The notes under the pieces are model-generated. The model did no database searches, was not told where the DNA came from, and saw only the letters and a list, made by a program, of their open reading frames with translations. Below are positions 25,811 through 36,100 of a stretch of 37,194 nt of DNA, piece after piece; position 1 is the first letter of the stretch; each line of letters opens with the position of its first letter. Both the position numbers and the translations under genes were made by a program. Origin of the DNA: Candidatus Tityobacter terrigena. GTDB taxonomy: Bacteria > Vulcanimicrobiota > Vulcanimicrobiia > Vulcanimicrobiales > Vulcanimicrobiaceae. The stretch spans positions 1 through 37,194 of the forward strand of contig PMHO01000047.1 of the NCBI GenBank assembly GCA_003156715.1. The letters are read 5' to 3'.

Positions 25811-28372
25811 CTATTCGCTGTCCGGCGGGCCCTTCGAGCGCCGCCCGGCTTCGATCACTTCACGCACGCTATAGGGCGTTCGAACCTTTTGAAGTGGAGT
25901 GACCGACTGCGAGAAATCGAACATGTCGGAAAGGTCATCGGCACGTGCATCGACTTGGTGCAGGCTCGGCAGCTTGAACGTCTCTTCGGTGAAGTGTAGA
26001 ATGCTTCCAAACTCGTGCGGCACGTGCGAAACGTAGCCGTGCACGGCGTACGGTGAAACGACGATCAATGGCACTCGGATGCCCAGGCCCATAACGTCGA
26101 GTTGCTGCGGTGGAATCGAATCGTACCAGCCACCCCAGTCATCCCACAGGATGAAGATCGCCGTCGTCGGCCAAAACTGACTGGCCCCGACTGCGTTGAC
26201 GATCGAGCTGACCCACGAAGGCCCGGTGTTCGAGTTCGAGTAGGCATGATCGGAGTTTATCAGGTCCGGAATCACGTAGGTCAGCGGGGCTAAGTCGCCG
26301 TTTGAGATGTCCGTCAGGACCTGCGCCGGCGGGTCGATGACGTGCTCCGTCCAATCCGGACCGAAACGGATATGCCCAATCGCATCGAAAGCGCTCCACA
26401 AGTAGCCGACGTCGGCGTCGATGGCCGGTGCGTACATGCGCCAACCCAGACCTTTGGCATCCATCAGATCGCCGATGGTCTTGTAGTTGAAGCACGGAAA
26501 GGGGCCGACGATCAAATCGCCCTGGGCCGTTAACTGTCCGGTGTAGGTCCCCCTGGGTGCGTCGCAGCCCCAGGGCGAGCCGCTCGGTTCGTACATGACC
26601 ATGTCCGATTGACCCGCAATCAAATACTGATGCGCTTCGTAGCTGCCGCCGGACTCCGATGCGAACATCTGATCGGCGAGCGCGTATTTTTGCGCAAGCG
26701 TCCAATACGGAGCGAGCTCCGCGCCCGACCCGGTTCCGGTGAGCCCATACTGGTAGGCTTCGAGCGGGCCCCAGTAGTTGACGTCTCTATTCTTACTGCA
26801 GGGCAGCTTGCAGTTCTCTTCTTGCTCGAAACCATCCATCTTGCCGCCGTCGTAGGCGTACAAGAAGTCCGTGTGGTTATGTTCGATATCGCAATCGCAC
26901 GCTAAGGAAACCTGCGTAAGCGCCACACTCCCGCTCGGCGTCTGCCCGCTCGAAGTGGTGGTGGCGTTCGGAAATCCCTCGAAAAGGTAGTTGAAGCTGC
27001 GGTTCTCCTGCACGATGATCACGACGTGCTGGATCTTGCCGGCCGGCGGGATGGGAAGCTTGCCGTGCGTGCGGCCGTCGCCGCTTCCGCTTTGCTGCGG
27101 CGGAAGTCCGCGTGCGATCTGCACCGGCCCGGCCGGACTCGGTGGTGCATCCCCGTTGGCCAAGCGCGGCGCTGAGACGCTGCCCGCCGGCGGCATCGGG
27201 CTCGGCGTGGGCGTTGGGCCGCTGATCTGAACCGAGATCTGACCGTTATTCGAGCGGGCGTACGTGTTGACAACGACCTCGCAGGTTCCGGGCGTCAGCG
27301 CAGTGATGCTGATTTGCACGGGCGACCCGTCGCTCGATCCCGGGCCGGCCGCCGCCGTGCAGTTTGCGTCGGGAGTAGCGGAGGGGGCCGGCGTCGGCAG
27401 CGGCGTCAGCGAGAACGGCCCGTCGTAATTCGTTAACTGTAAGGTGACGTTCGCGCTCGCGTTGGGCGCCAGCGTCAGACTGTGCGGCGAGTAGTTCAAC
27501 GGGTTGAGCGTCGCTTGCGACTGCAAGCTGCCCATCGCCGCGGTGACCGTCGCGGTCAGCAATGGCCCCCCGTTATAGGTATACTTGAAGGCGGCGTTCG
27601 CGGGACTCTGCACTTGCGACTCGGAGAGAGCGATCGTTCCGCTCGGGTCGCCGCCGACCGAAAGCGTAATCGGGGTTGGAAACGGCTCGTTGCCCACGAT
27701 GATGTAGCCATCGGCATCCTGCGAGAGCACCGTCATGTGTCCATGGTAATTCTTACCGTTCGCGAGCAAAAACTGGGTCTGCGGCGCAAGCGTCAGCGTG
27801 GCGGGCACGCCGCCCATCGCGATCGGCACCGTGTTGCTCCCGGACGAGCTGATCGGGACGTCGGTCACCGTCGCCGTCGAGAGCAGGTTGCCCGTTGGGA
27901 CTCGCTTGCTCGGCGGCTGGTCGTAAGCCGAAAAGATGAAATCTGCGCTAGGCGCCGGCGCCGAAAATGCCAGCTTGCACGTGCGTACGCCGCGGCTCGA
28001 GGTCGCGCACTTCGGCGAGGTGGACGACACATTGAAGACGGCCGTGGGTGAGTTCGGGGGCGTCCCGCCCGAAGGGTAGGCGGTGACCGCAAAACCGTTC
28101 GTCGCGGGGGAAACGTAGCCGGAGGGTCCCCGCGCTTTTCCGCGTGGGCCTGCGGCTTTGAACTCGAGCACCACGTTGCCGCTCGAAGCGTGGTCCTCCG
28201 AGAGCGCTGCGCCCGCGCTCGCCATCTGCGCAACCGCCGATCGATACAGCGCGGCTTGCGCGCGAGGCGAGCTTGGCGTACCGGACCCGCCGGCCGTACC
28301 GGCGCAGCCGGCCGCTAGCGCCCCGATCGCCGCGGCGCCGAGCAACTGGCACAGGCCGGGTCTTATCATCAT
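25811..28372 (-). CDS. Large phosphoesterase lipoprotein with extended N-terminal region (fourth paralogue)
   Basis: A 853-residue secreted protein. The chosen start (ATG 28372, immediately followed by a second ATG) gives a signal peptide with lipobox-like AAGC at Cys-23; an upstream in-frame start at 28462 would put non-signal sequence in front. Residues about 30-440 hold low-complexity linkers and beta-rich Ig/invasin-like segments ending in a Pro-Thr-rich hinge. The catalytic domain spans about 445-850 with HVVIIVQENRSFNYLF (E456-N457), SESGGSYEAHQYLIAG, NSDHAYSNSN and WDDWGGWYDSIPP. Two positions differ from the paralogues: SFD becomes SFN, and YDH becomes YDS. The metal ligands E-N and D-D remain. 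Activity may be changed or reduced; this is inference. It lies between the two glycan cassettes. Confidence 0.85.
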   Translation of the reverse strand: MMIRPGLCQLLGAAAIGALAAGCAGTAGGSGTPSSPRAQAALYRSAVAQMASAGAALSEDHASSGNVVLEFKAAGPRGKARGPSGYVSPATNGFAVTAYPSGGTPPNSPTAVFNVSSTSPKCATSSRGVRTCKLAFSAPAPSADFIFSAYDQPPSKRVPTGNLLSTATVTDVPISSSGSNTVPIAMGGVPATLTLAPQTQFLLANGKNYHGHMTVLSQDADGYIIVGNEPFPTPITLSVGGDPSGTIALSESQVQSPANAAFKYTYNGGPLLTATVTAAMGSLQSQATLNPLNYSPHSLTLAPNASANVTLQLTNYDGPFSLTPLPTPAPSATPDANCTAAAGPGSSDGSPVQISITALTPGTCEVVVNTYARSNNGQISVQISGPTPTPSPMPPAGSVSAPRLANGDAPPSPAGPVQIARGLPPQQSGSGDGRTHGKLPIPPAGKIQHVVIIVQENRSFNYLFEGFPNATTTSSGQTPSGSVALTQVSLACDCDIEHNHTDFLYAYDGGKMDGFEQEENCKLPCSKNRDVNYWGPLEAYQYGLTGTGSGAELAPYWTLAQKYALADQMFASESGGSYEAHQYLIAGQSDMVMYEPSGSPWGCDAPRGTYTGQLTAQGDLIVGPFPCFNYKTIGDLMDAKGLGWRMYAPAIDADVGYLWSAFDAIGHIRFGPDWTEHVIDPPAQVLTDISNGDLAPLTYVIPDLINSDHAYSNSNTGPSWVSSIVNAVGASQFWPTTAIFILWDDWGGWYDSIPPQQLDVMGLGIRVPLIVVSPYAVHGYVSHVPHEFGSILHFTEETFKLPSLHQVDARADDLSDMFDFSQSVTPLQKVRTPYSVREVIEAGRRSKGPPDSE

Positions 28373-28497
28373 GCTCGAACTCACAACGCAGCGACTGAAA
28401 AACGAGAAACGTGCGATCGACCAAAAGGTAGCGCACCGTAGCTTCTCACCGCGGCGCCGCATGACCTGGCCTGCACGCTCCCAGAGGTCCCGATCGC

Positions 28498-29385
28498 TTG
28501 CTCGGAGTAACCGGCGCGAATTGCATGATCGGATCTGAACTAGCGGCGTACCCGGAGTACCTCGCCGCGCAAGCGTCCGGCGAACTCGGTCTCAACGTGC
28601 GCGTGAGCGGCTGGCGAATGGCGGGCGCGCGAGCTTTCGTCGCGCTGTTCGGAGTACCTGAGATCGGCCTGCGGATACGGACCCAGCACATCCTGCATTG
28701 GCTGCCGCGCGACGTCGGACGACTTATTGATTTAGGGTGCGGGGCGGGTTCGCTGCTCGGTGCGGTGGCGCGCAGCCGGCGCTTTGCCGAACTCGTGGGC
28801 CTCGAGATCAACGAGCGCAGCGCCCAGGTGGCGGCGAGGGCACATCCTTACGCGCGCATTGCGGTCACGCGCGTGCAAGATGCTCCCGCCGAGTTTTCCG
28901 GCTTCGATTTCGCCGTGAGCGCGGACGTGCTGGAGCACTTGCCCGAGGCTGACGTGGCGCAGTTCCTGCAAGCGGCTCACGCCATGCTCAAGGATGACGG
29001 CCTTCTCGTCATCAGCGTTCCGGGGCTCGATCAGTGGCGTTATTTCGCGGCTTTCAGGAACTGGACGCACGACGACCACCAGCGTGAAGGTTTCTCGGTG
29101 GACGGCCTCGCTCGAGCCGTCCGCGAGTCGGGATTCAGGGTGCTTCGGTGTTACCCAACGGGAGGCCGCGTCTTTGCATTCTGCTGGGAACTCAATATGT
29201 TGCTGGCCGGCAATCCGCTGCAGGCGCTCGTGTTTCCCGTCACGCTGCTCGCGACGTCGCTCGCCGAACGCCTGCCAAGAAGGCGCGGGAACACGCTCGT
29301 CTGCGTGGCGCGGAGAGCGGATGCCGCCCGCGCTTCCGGACGTGCGGCAAACGCGCAGCGATCATTGGATGCCGCGGCTCGCTAG
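28498..29385 (+). CDS. Class I SAM-dependent methyltransferase
   Basis: A plus-strand methyltransferase of 295 residues. Seen: motif I LIDLGCGAGSLLGAV (DLGCGAGSL at about 78-86), acidic motif II (LVGLEINERSA), SADVLEHLPEADVAQFL and HAMLKDDGLLVISVPG. Next to the C-terminus is a hydrophobic stretch (LQALVFPVTLLATSL) that may be membrane-associated. The start is TTG at 28498, with AGAGG about ten bases upstream; ATG at 28525 is the alternative, but its nearest GGAG is about 17 bases away. It diverges from the phosphoesterase across 125 bases, which must hold both promoters. Its last 24 bases overlap the convergent FkbM gene. It belongs to neither of the paralogue pairs; acceptor unknown. Confidence 0.82.
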   Translation: MLGVTGANCMIGSELAAYPEYLAAQASGELGLNVRVSGWRMAGARAFVALFGVPEIGLRIRTQHILHWLPRDVGRLIDLGCGAGSLLGAVARSRRFAELVGLEINERSAQVAARAHPYARIAVTRVQDAPAEFSGFDFAVSADVLEHLPEADVAQFLQAAHAMLKDDGLLVISVPGLDQWRYFAAFRNWTHDDHQREGFSVDGLARAVRESGFRVLRCYPTGGRVFAFCWELNMLLAGNPLQALVFPVTLLATSLAERLPRRRGNTLVCVARRADAARASGRAANAQRSLDAAAR

Positions 29386-30297
29386 CACGCCGGGACGGGC
29401 GCAAAGGATGTTCGACAACCAGTCGACCCCCGGGTTCCTTTGCTGCTGGCGATCCAGCCTTTCGATCAGCTCCTTCTTCTCGACCGGCCTCAACTCGCCC
29501 GGCAGGACTTCGCGGAGTTCGAATTCATGCTGGAGCAGTGCGTCGAGCATCTCTTCCGGCTTGAATCCCGCTGCCCGCTGAGCGACGACGTCAAGCTCGG
29601 CCAGCAAAATGACATCGCGATTTCGCTCGAGCGTGCGACGCATACCACGAATGATCGGAACTTCGAATCCTTGGGCGTCGATCTTGATCAAATCGACGCA
29701 GTCCCAGGCGGCCGCAAGCGCGTCGACCGTCCGCATGGGCACGTCGTAGGTCCGGCCGCTAGCTCCGCGCCAGTTGAACACGCGATTGTCAGCGCGATTG
29801 CCTCCCCGCTGTTCGAAAAGCGTAACGCGGCCCTCGCGCTCGCCGACGGCCGCGGCCACGACATCGACCCTGCCCAGAAGCCCGTTGTCCTTGAGATTTC
29901 GTTCGAGCAGAGCGACGTTCTCCGGATGCGGTTCGACGGCAAGCACCCGCCCCGCCGGCCCGCACAGCCGCCCGAAGAGGACGCTGTAGTAGCCCGCGTG
30001 CGCGCCGATGTCGATCACGCGGTCTTCGGGTCGGATCAGCGAACGCAGGAGCTGCGTCTCCTCAGGCTCGAACGTCCGGTAGACGAGCAGCCGAAACGCG
30101 AAGAGCGTGTCGCGTAGATCCACCGTGAACGGATGGCCGTCGACCCTTAGGCGAACGAAGTTGCCCAGTACCAGCCGAAGCACGCTCGTCGGTAGTCGTG
30201 TGATCAGCGCGTCGGGGCCGGCGATCAACCGCCAGAGCCGTTGCAGGATTCGGGCCGCCGAGAGCGCCGCCGGATTATCGGCCCCCGGAGCCTTCAC
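29362..30297 (-). CDS. FkbM family methyltransferase
   Basis: A 311-residue SAM-dependent methyltransferase of the FkbM family, commonly O-methylating sugars or other hydroxyl groups in glycan and natural-product clusters. Seen: VIDIGAHAGYYS at about 94-105 (SAM site), AVEPHPENVALL with E122, then LIKIDAQGFEVPIIRGM, the FkbM hallmark. The N-terminal 60 residues are basic/hydrophobic. The start is GTG at 30297, overlapping the stop of the upstream methyltransferase as GTGA, so the two are coupled. It ends inside the convergent plus-strand gene with no space for a normal terminator. Likely a tailoring step on the same glycan (inference). Confidence 0.9.
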   Translation of the reverse strand: MKAPGADNPAALSAARILQRLWRLIAGPDALITRLPTSVLRLVLGNFVRLRVDGHPFTVDLRDTLFAFRLLVYRTFEPEETQLLRSLIRPEDRVIDIGAHAGYYSVLFGRLCGPAGRVLAVEPHPENVALLERNLKDNGLLGRVDVVAAAVGEREGRVTLFEQRGGNRADNRVFNWRGASGRTYDVPMRTVDALAAAWDCVDLIKIDAQGFEVPIIRGMRRTLERNRDVILLAELDVVAQRAAGFKPEEMLDALLQHEFELREVLPGELRPVEKKELIERLDRQQQRNPGVDWLSNILCARPGVLASRGIQ

Positions 30298-31013
30298 GCT
30301 CTCTGCGCGTTGACGACCACGCCGCTCGCGAACGTCGGGATGCGGCTGAAGAATCCGTCGACCACGTTCGCGATTGGATTCTTCTCTAAGACGTGGAATT
30401 TGTAGCCGACCACTCGCTCGATCGAGTACCGCCGGTCGCGTAAGAACTCGAGCAATGCGGTCGTCGTCATAACGCGAATATGCCCTTGCACCAAATTGCT
30501 GTTCTGCCCGAAAACCTTTAGATAGAAGCCGTATCTCCGGCGCGCGCTCGGCTCCGTAAAGACCGGCTGAAAACCGGCGGGAACGAGGATGCGATTGAGC
30601 CAGCAGGCGAGATTGGGCGTCGTAACGATCAGCCTTCCGCCTGGTTTGAGAACGCGGTGGATCTCATCCAGTGCCGAGTCGGGATCGAAGAGGTGCTCGA
30701 TCACTTCACCGAAGACGACGACGTCGAAGCTGCCGTCATCGAAAGGTAATGGCTCGGCCAGGTCATGCTTGACGACCTTGATGCCCTTGGAGGCTGCAAT
30801 CGTTGCCGACTCCTCCGAGACGTCGAGACCCGTATACGAAGCCTCTGGCGCTTTCGCGCGCAGGGCCTCGATCAGCGTCCCACGGCCGCAGCCGATGTCG
30901 AACAAGGCCGCGAAGGGCCGGTCGAGCGCGAAAGCGATCACCTTGCGCAAACGATCATCGAAGAGCGGAACGTCGGTCGTATGTTCCTTGTAAAACCGGG
31001 CAGGGGTCAGCAT
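30294..31013 (-). CDS. Class I SAM-dependent methyltransferase (copy B)
   Basis: Paralogue of 25018-25737, also 239 residues. Seen: DIGCGRGTLIEAL, DVSEESATIA, DLAEPLPFDDGSFDVV, GEVIEHLFDP, RVLKPGGRLIVTTPN and ACWLNRILVPAGFQP, almost the same as copy A; differences cluster at the N-terminus and near the C-terminus. ATG at 31013. It starts 73 bases after the second membrane protein, in a leader that resembles the one before copy A, and its stop overlaps the FkbM gene. Two methyltransferases in tandem suggest consecutive methylations or alternative acceptors; the substrate is inferred only from the cluster. Confidence 0.88.
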   Translation of the reverse strand: MLTPARFYKEHTTDVPLFDDRLRKVIAFALDRPFAALFDIGCGRGTLIEALRAKAPEASYTGLDVSEESATIAASKGIKVVKHDLAEPLPFDDGSFDVVVFGEVIEHLFDPDSALDEIHRVLKPGGRLIVTTPNLACWLNRILVPAGFQPVFTEPSARRRYGFYLKVFGQNSNLVQGHIRVMTTTALLEFLRDRRYSIERVVGYKFHVLEKNPIANVVDGFFSRIPTFASGVVVNAQRA

Positions 31014-31086
31014 GGACGGGTCGAGACGGTCTGCGGCAAGGAAGGTGCGCTTTGGGCCCGCGGCCGTCGCGCACCTGCAGCTGCGC
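31014..31086 (-). promoter_or_regulatory. 73-base leader conserved before both methyltransferase paralogues (copy B)
   Basis: Counterpart of 25738-25810. GCAGGTGCG lies 57 bases from the start codon (31070-31078), followed by a GC-rich inverted repeat (minus strand GGCC-GCG-GGCC), then CCCAAA and CTTGCCGC at about the same distances as in copy A. Role unknown; equal length and shared blocks argue for a kept regulatory or duplicated element. Confidence 0.45.
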
Positions 31087-33120
31087 TCACAGGTGCAACA
31101 GCATGGTCCCGTCGGTCGCGGTGCGTTCTAGGCGCAGGGCCAAGAGCGACGCAGGCTCTGGGACGAGCCACGCTGCCGAGCTTTGGTACTGGTCGGCAGG
31201 CAGCAAAAGATGGGCCTCACGCAGCATTTCGCGCCGCCGGACGTAGTCATTCAAGGAAACGACCACGTACTGCGTCCCCATCGACTCGAGGCGACGCGCT
31301 GTTGCCGGTGCCGACAGGTCGGCAAGTGACGGATCCGCCGGGTCTTCTGCATTGACCAATTCGATGTGGAGACGTTGCGCCTGGCTGACCAGCGCATCGT
31401 ATTCGGGGCCGTAACCGCGCGAGATAAACGGATAGAAGGCGACCTTCGGCGGCGTCCCGGACGGCGCGACGCCCGCGCCCACCTGTGCGAGCGCGGAAGC
31501 CGCGTGCACGCTTGCCGGAAGCGAGCCGAAATCGAGCAAAAGCAGCACTGCAACGGCGAGGGCGGGCACGACGGCCACATCGCGAGAGTTCCGCCCAAGA
31601 AGCACGCGTAGTCCGATGCCGCCGAGCACCGCTACAAAAAAGCCGCTCAAGAGCGCAAGCTGTGCCGCGAACTCGAAGGCGGGGGCGGCCGCCACGATCA
31701 GGCGTGCAAGCGACGGCAGAACCAAGCCGAGATAATGTGAGGGCAGTGCGAGCACGATTCCGAGCGCGATCGCGACAAGCCACACCTTGACGCGTTTGAC
31801 GAGCCCCGCTTGCCACGCCGCGACGGCGCCCAGTGCTGCGAGCGCTAGCTCTGCCCAACCCGGTGCGATCGAGTACAGACGGTAGTCGCCCCAATGCAGC
31901 GTTGCGCTGAGCATGCCGGTGAGCAGACCGGCGTACGCGCCTCCGTAGGCGGACGGGTAGAAAAATTCCCACGGCAGCGCTCCGTCGCAGCCGGTCGTGC
32001 ATGCAGTGGCCCGCTGAAGCGGATCGAAAATCGCCGTTTGCGCGTTCAACTCCGCGCCGACACGGCTCGAGGCGAGGCACATACATACGAGCGATAGCCC
32101 GAGCGGCAGCAACCCCCAGCGCGCCTCATCACTTCGATCGATGCTCCAAAAGGCAAAGGTGACGGCGAGCGAAGCCGTTACCGCGAGCAGCGGCCAGTTC
32201 AAGGTCAATGGGACGATGGCAATCGCAAGAACGAGAGCGAGCCATTGCTTCCTCAGGAGACCGCGCTCGCGCAGCTCGAGCGATACCAGCGTTAGCAGCG
32301 GAACGACCGCGGTCGGGGCCGGGAGCGCTGTTCCGAGCGAGCCATAGTCGAGGCGTACTCCGCAGCACATCCACAGAACCGCCGCTCCGAGGGCCGCGCC
32401 GGGGCCGCCGAGCCGCCGGCCCACGAACCACATGGCAAGCCCCCCCGCCGCCGCGTCCACGAGAAGGGCGCAGAGGTGCACCAACGCGACCCGCTCGTGC
32501 GTTGACGCGAGGTCAAAACCCGAAGCCGCCAGGGCTGCGATGACGGAGCCGGCAGCTGCCAAAGCCGCGAGCGCCGCGATGCCGATCGCGAGGCGGCGCA
32601 CGAGTTTCGCTGAAGGAACCCAGTGGTAGGCCGTCAGCCGGCGGATCGCTCGTACCGTCGCTCGTCCGGCGCCCGGCGCCAAGCGCCACAGCTTGCCGGT
32701 ACCGCGTCCCCGATCCTGAACTGCTCGTGGCAGCGCGTGGGCCCCGACCATCGGGATCGCGAGCGCGACAAGGGCCGTTAGAGCGACATCGTAGGCGGGA
32801 TCGTCTTGATTGTAGCCGCACGCTACGAAGGTGAGGATGAGAACCCCGATGACCAGCATGAGCGCGGCGGCAATGCGCGAGCGGCGGGGACCGCCAAAAC
32901 CATAAACGAGACCGGTCGGCAGCGCGATGAGCCACCGAAAGCTCACGTCCGGGTTGACTTGTCGAAGGACGGCCGCGACAGCTGCGACGACGGCGTTGAT
33001 GACGACGGCGACGACGAGGGACAGCACGATTCCTTGCACCAGATACGCCGCGTTCGAGATGAGGCGTCGCCAGAACGCGCGGCGCGGCTCGGCACGGACG
33101 GAAACGCGCTCGGAAATCAC
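31087..33120 (-). CDS. Polytopic membrane protein, possible GT-C-type glycosyltransferase partner (copy B)
   Basis: A 677-residue paralogue of 18348-20342 with the same plan: many hydrophobic helices, then a hydrophilic tail with LESMGTQYVVVSLNDY and SAAWLVPEP. Shared anchors include LPWEFFYPSA and WGDYRLYSIAPG, close to WGDYQLYSIAPG in copy A. Start: an in-frame ATG at 33129 has GGAGG only two bases upstream, too close, whereas GTG at 33120 has it 11 bases upstream and overlaps the giant gene's stop as GTGA; I prefer GTG. The frame is open back to 33378, but that part lies inside the giant gene. A GT-C/YfhO-like role is inferred, not shown; no catalytic residue is assigned. Confidence 0.75.
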   Translation of the reverse strand: MISERVSVRAEPRRAFWRRLISNAAYLVQGIVLSLVVAVVINAVVAAVAAVLRQVNPDVSFRWLIALPTGLVYGFGGPRRSRIAAALMLVIGVLILTFVACGYNQDDPAYDVALTALVALAIPMVGAHALPRAVQDRGRGTGKLWRLAPGAGRATVRAIRRLTAYHWVPSAKLVRRLAIGIAALAALAAAGSVIAALAASGFDLASTHERVALVHLCALLVDAAAGGLAMWFVGRRLGGPGAALGAAVLWMCCGVRLDYGSLGTALPAPTAVVPLLTLVSLELRERGLLRKQWLALVLAIAIVPLTLNWPLLAVTASLAVTFAFWSIDRSDEARWGLLPLGLSLVCMCLASSRVGAELNAQTAIFDPLQRATACTTGCDGALPWEFFYPSAYGGAYAGLLTGMLSATLHWGDYRLYSIAPGWAELALAALGAVAAWQAGLVKRVKVWLVAIALGIVLALPSHYLGLVLPSLARLIVAAAPAFEFAAQLALLSGFFVAVLGGIGLRVLLGRNSRDVAVVPALAVAVLLLLDFGSLPASVHAASALAQVGAGVAPSGTPPKVAFYPFISRGYGPEYDALVSQAQRLHIELVNAEDPADPSLADLSAPATARRLESMGTQYVVVSLNDYVRRREMLREAHLLLPADQYQSSAAWLVPEPASLLALRLERTATDGTMLLHL

Positions 33121-36100
33121 CGCGCCCATCGCCTCCAAAGACTTGCGAACAGCAGCACCGACGCGAGCGTCAGGACGAACCCCAGTTGGCTTAGGGCTTC
33201 GGGCAGATACAAGGTCGTGAAGCCGCGCTCGCCCCCGCTCCCGGGCGGAATATACCAAGCATCGATGTTGGTGTTGACCGGCGCATGATCGTTGCTCGGC
33301 AGGAGATGCCCCAGACAGCGCACCCAGTCGACCAGCGAAACGCCCGTCAGCGCGGGTTGATTCGTTCCGGCCGGCCACACAGCCAGTTGCCAGCCGATGT
33401 CGAAGCTGTGGGGGATGACCAGCAGCCCTGCCCCCTCGAAGGAGCCTGTTGCCTCGCTCGGGGTGAACTGGTTGAAACGGGTCACTTTGCCGCCGTCGTA
33501 GCGCGCCGGCGACCCGCGAGAGAGCAGCGCTGCGCGGATATCGACCTGGTCGTCCGGCAGGGTCGCAACGAGATGGACGCCGGAATCGAGCTGCAGAACG
33601 TCGCTCCGTTCGGTGACGTATTGTTGCGAGTCCGTTGCTCTTGGATGCGCCGGCGATAACGCGCGGGCGTCGAGCGTTAACAGCGGAAGCGAGCGCGTCG
33701 ACTGCACGACACCGCGGCTTGCGAGGCGGTCCCGCTCGACTTTGAGGTTAGCGATTGCGATCGAGTACTGCCGGTCCGGCGGCTGGTCGCTCCGTACTTG
33801 CGTGAAATCGACCGTCAAGCCCACCAGCCGGCGCCGAAGTCCTGCGAAGCGGTAGTCTTCGATGCTCCACAAGTCGAGGTCGTACCCGCTCCACCAGTCG
33901 GTTTGCGCGAGCGAGACGTCGACTGGAAGCCCAAGGTCGAAAACCGAGCCGCCGCCGACCAGGAACCGTGGTTTGACGAAGCCGGATTCGACGTCGAGCC
34001 CGGCGACGTCGCTCGCCGCGCTATCGACCGCCGGAATCGTTTCGCGCGACCCGTCGGGCGCTTCGTACGTGAGCGCCACCCGCACTCGAAGACCCTCGTC
34101 GCTGCGGACGTCGAACGATAGGTCGGTTGGATCGAACGGCGCGGCAATCGGGATTTCGACTCGGGCGCTGCGCGTCACGTCCTGGCGCGTCACGCTTGCG
34201 ATCGAACCACGCGCGACGCGCTGCGGCGGATCGTCGCCCGCTTGCAGCACCACGTAATCCGAGCTTTCGGAGACGATCGTTCCGGCGAGGCGGCGCCCGC
34301 TTTGCAGGACGAGTTCGACGTAGTCGCCCACGTGCAACGAGGCTGCCAGACGGTAATCGAGCAATGGGAAACCGCTCAACTGCGCACCGATATGCGGCTC
34401 GCTGCCGCCCTCGACGTTGTCGAAGCGCAACAGCTTCATTCCACGCAGGACAAGGCTCTTGGCGGACATGCCGCTGGTCCTGACCGGACTCGTCTGGCGA
34501 TATGCCCAGCTGCGCCCGATCAACGGCGAATCCGTCGCAAGCCGAGCGCCGCGAAGGAGCCCGATGAACGTTCCTCGAGGCACGTCGGACTGGGAAACCG
34601 ACCACGTTACCGCCAGGCGCACGCGCCGCAGCGTGTAGTCATCCGGCGTGGACGAGGGATACTTGAAATGTCGCTCGACCCACGGCGAATCGCCGGCGTG
34701 ATAGGCCAGCGCATTGCTCGCTTGCTGCACGAACACGCTCTCCAAGACGTCACGCAGGTCAAGGTCGGCATCCTGCCGCGATGCGACCGGAACCCAAACC
34801 GATACGTTGCTGCCGTCGTCTCGCTTGCGAAGGTCGAGCACCAAAGCCAAACCGGCGGCGGCGTTGCTCGCCGTATACTTGAGCGCGCACAGCGGATGCT
34901 CGTCGAACGGAAGCTGGAGCGGGCCGAAGAGGTCCAGGTAGCCGACGTGCAGCCCTGGGCGGGGCGCGTCGATCGACGCGTAGATGAGCTCCCCAAGCGG
35001 CGAGCGGCGAACGTTGAGCGCAAGCGAGTAGGCTTGCGAGGCGGGCCCGACCTCGTTGAGATCGGAAATCGTGTAGGCGCTATCGATCCATAGCGCGCCC
35101 GCCGCAGGCTTGTTGAACTGGAAGAGGTTCAAGCCTGGGCGTAGCAGGACGTCCGCGAGCACGACGCTGCCGGCGCCGAAAGGAGCAAAGATGGCCGGTG
35201 GTGCGCTGAACTCGCGCGAGACGTTGCCGTACGTTATCGAAAACGGGCCGGCCAGCACCCCCGCCGAGCTGACCCGAACCGTAACGCTGGCTTGATAGCT
35301 GACGGGACACGGGTTGTTGACGAACAGCACCTTCCCGGCGTCGGCGTCGGCCACCGAAAGTCGATCGATCGTCGGGTCGAACTGCTGCTGCCAAACCTGG
35401 CCACGGCTGCACAGATAGTGGGACACGGCGACCTGAGCGCCGGCGGACGAAATTGCGCGAGCCTGGCCCGAATTGCGAATAAGGACGCTCGGGCGTTCCT
35501 TGCGGGATTCGAGCAGGACGGAGAAGTTCGCCGGCCCCGCCGAAGGCACCTGAAAACGAAAACTGAAGGGAGCGCCGGGATTCCAGGCGTCGAGCGATGC
35601 AGCCAGCATCGAGGAACTGAACTCATATGCCGAATACGCTCGGCGCCGATAACGCTCGTGGTACAGCGCATCCGCCAAGCGCGCAGCCTGGGCTGCCGGT
35701 CCCCCGGGGCCGAGCGGGTAATCAGGATCGAGCAACGTGCTGCCTTCGACCACGTTCGGGATCGAGGCAAGCCAATTCGCCCCCGACGGCATCTGATCGG
35801 AGATCAACGCAGCGGCATGGTTGCTCCACAGGGGCGTACCGACGAGTCCCTCGAGCGTCGCCGGCGAACCGATCACAAGCGCCGGATATGCCGCAAAAAA
35901 TGCCGGCTCGACTGGCGGCTGCTTCAGCTCGAAGATGACGTCGTCGCCGAAATGCGCAACTTCCCGCAGCCAATTCCGCTGGCGTAAGAAATCGACCGCA
36001 GCCCAGCGCTGCGGCTGGTCGTGAGGGTAGGTGGACGGATCGCCCGGCACATAAATGTACTTGACTCGCAACTCGCTTAGCAGCGCCGGTTCGAGAGGCG

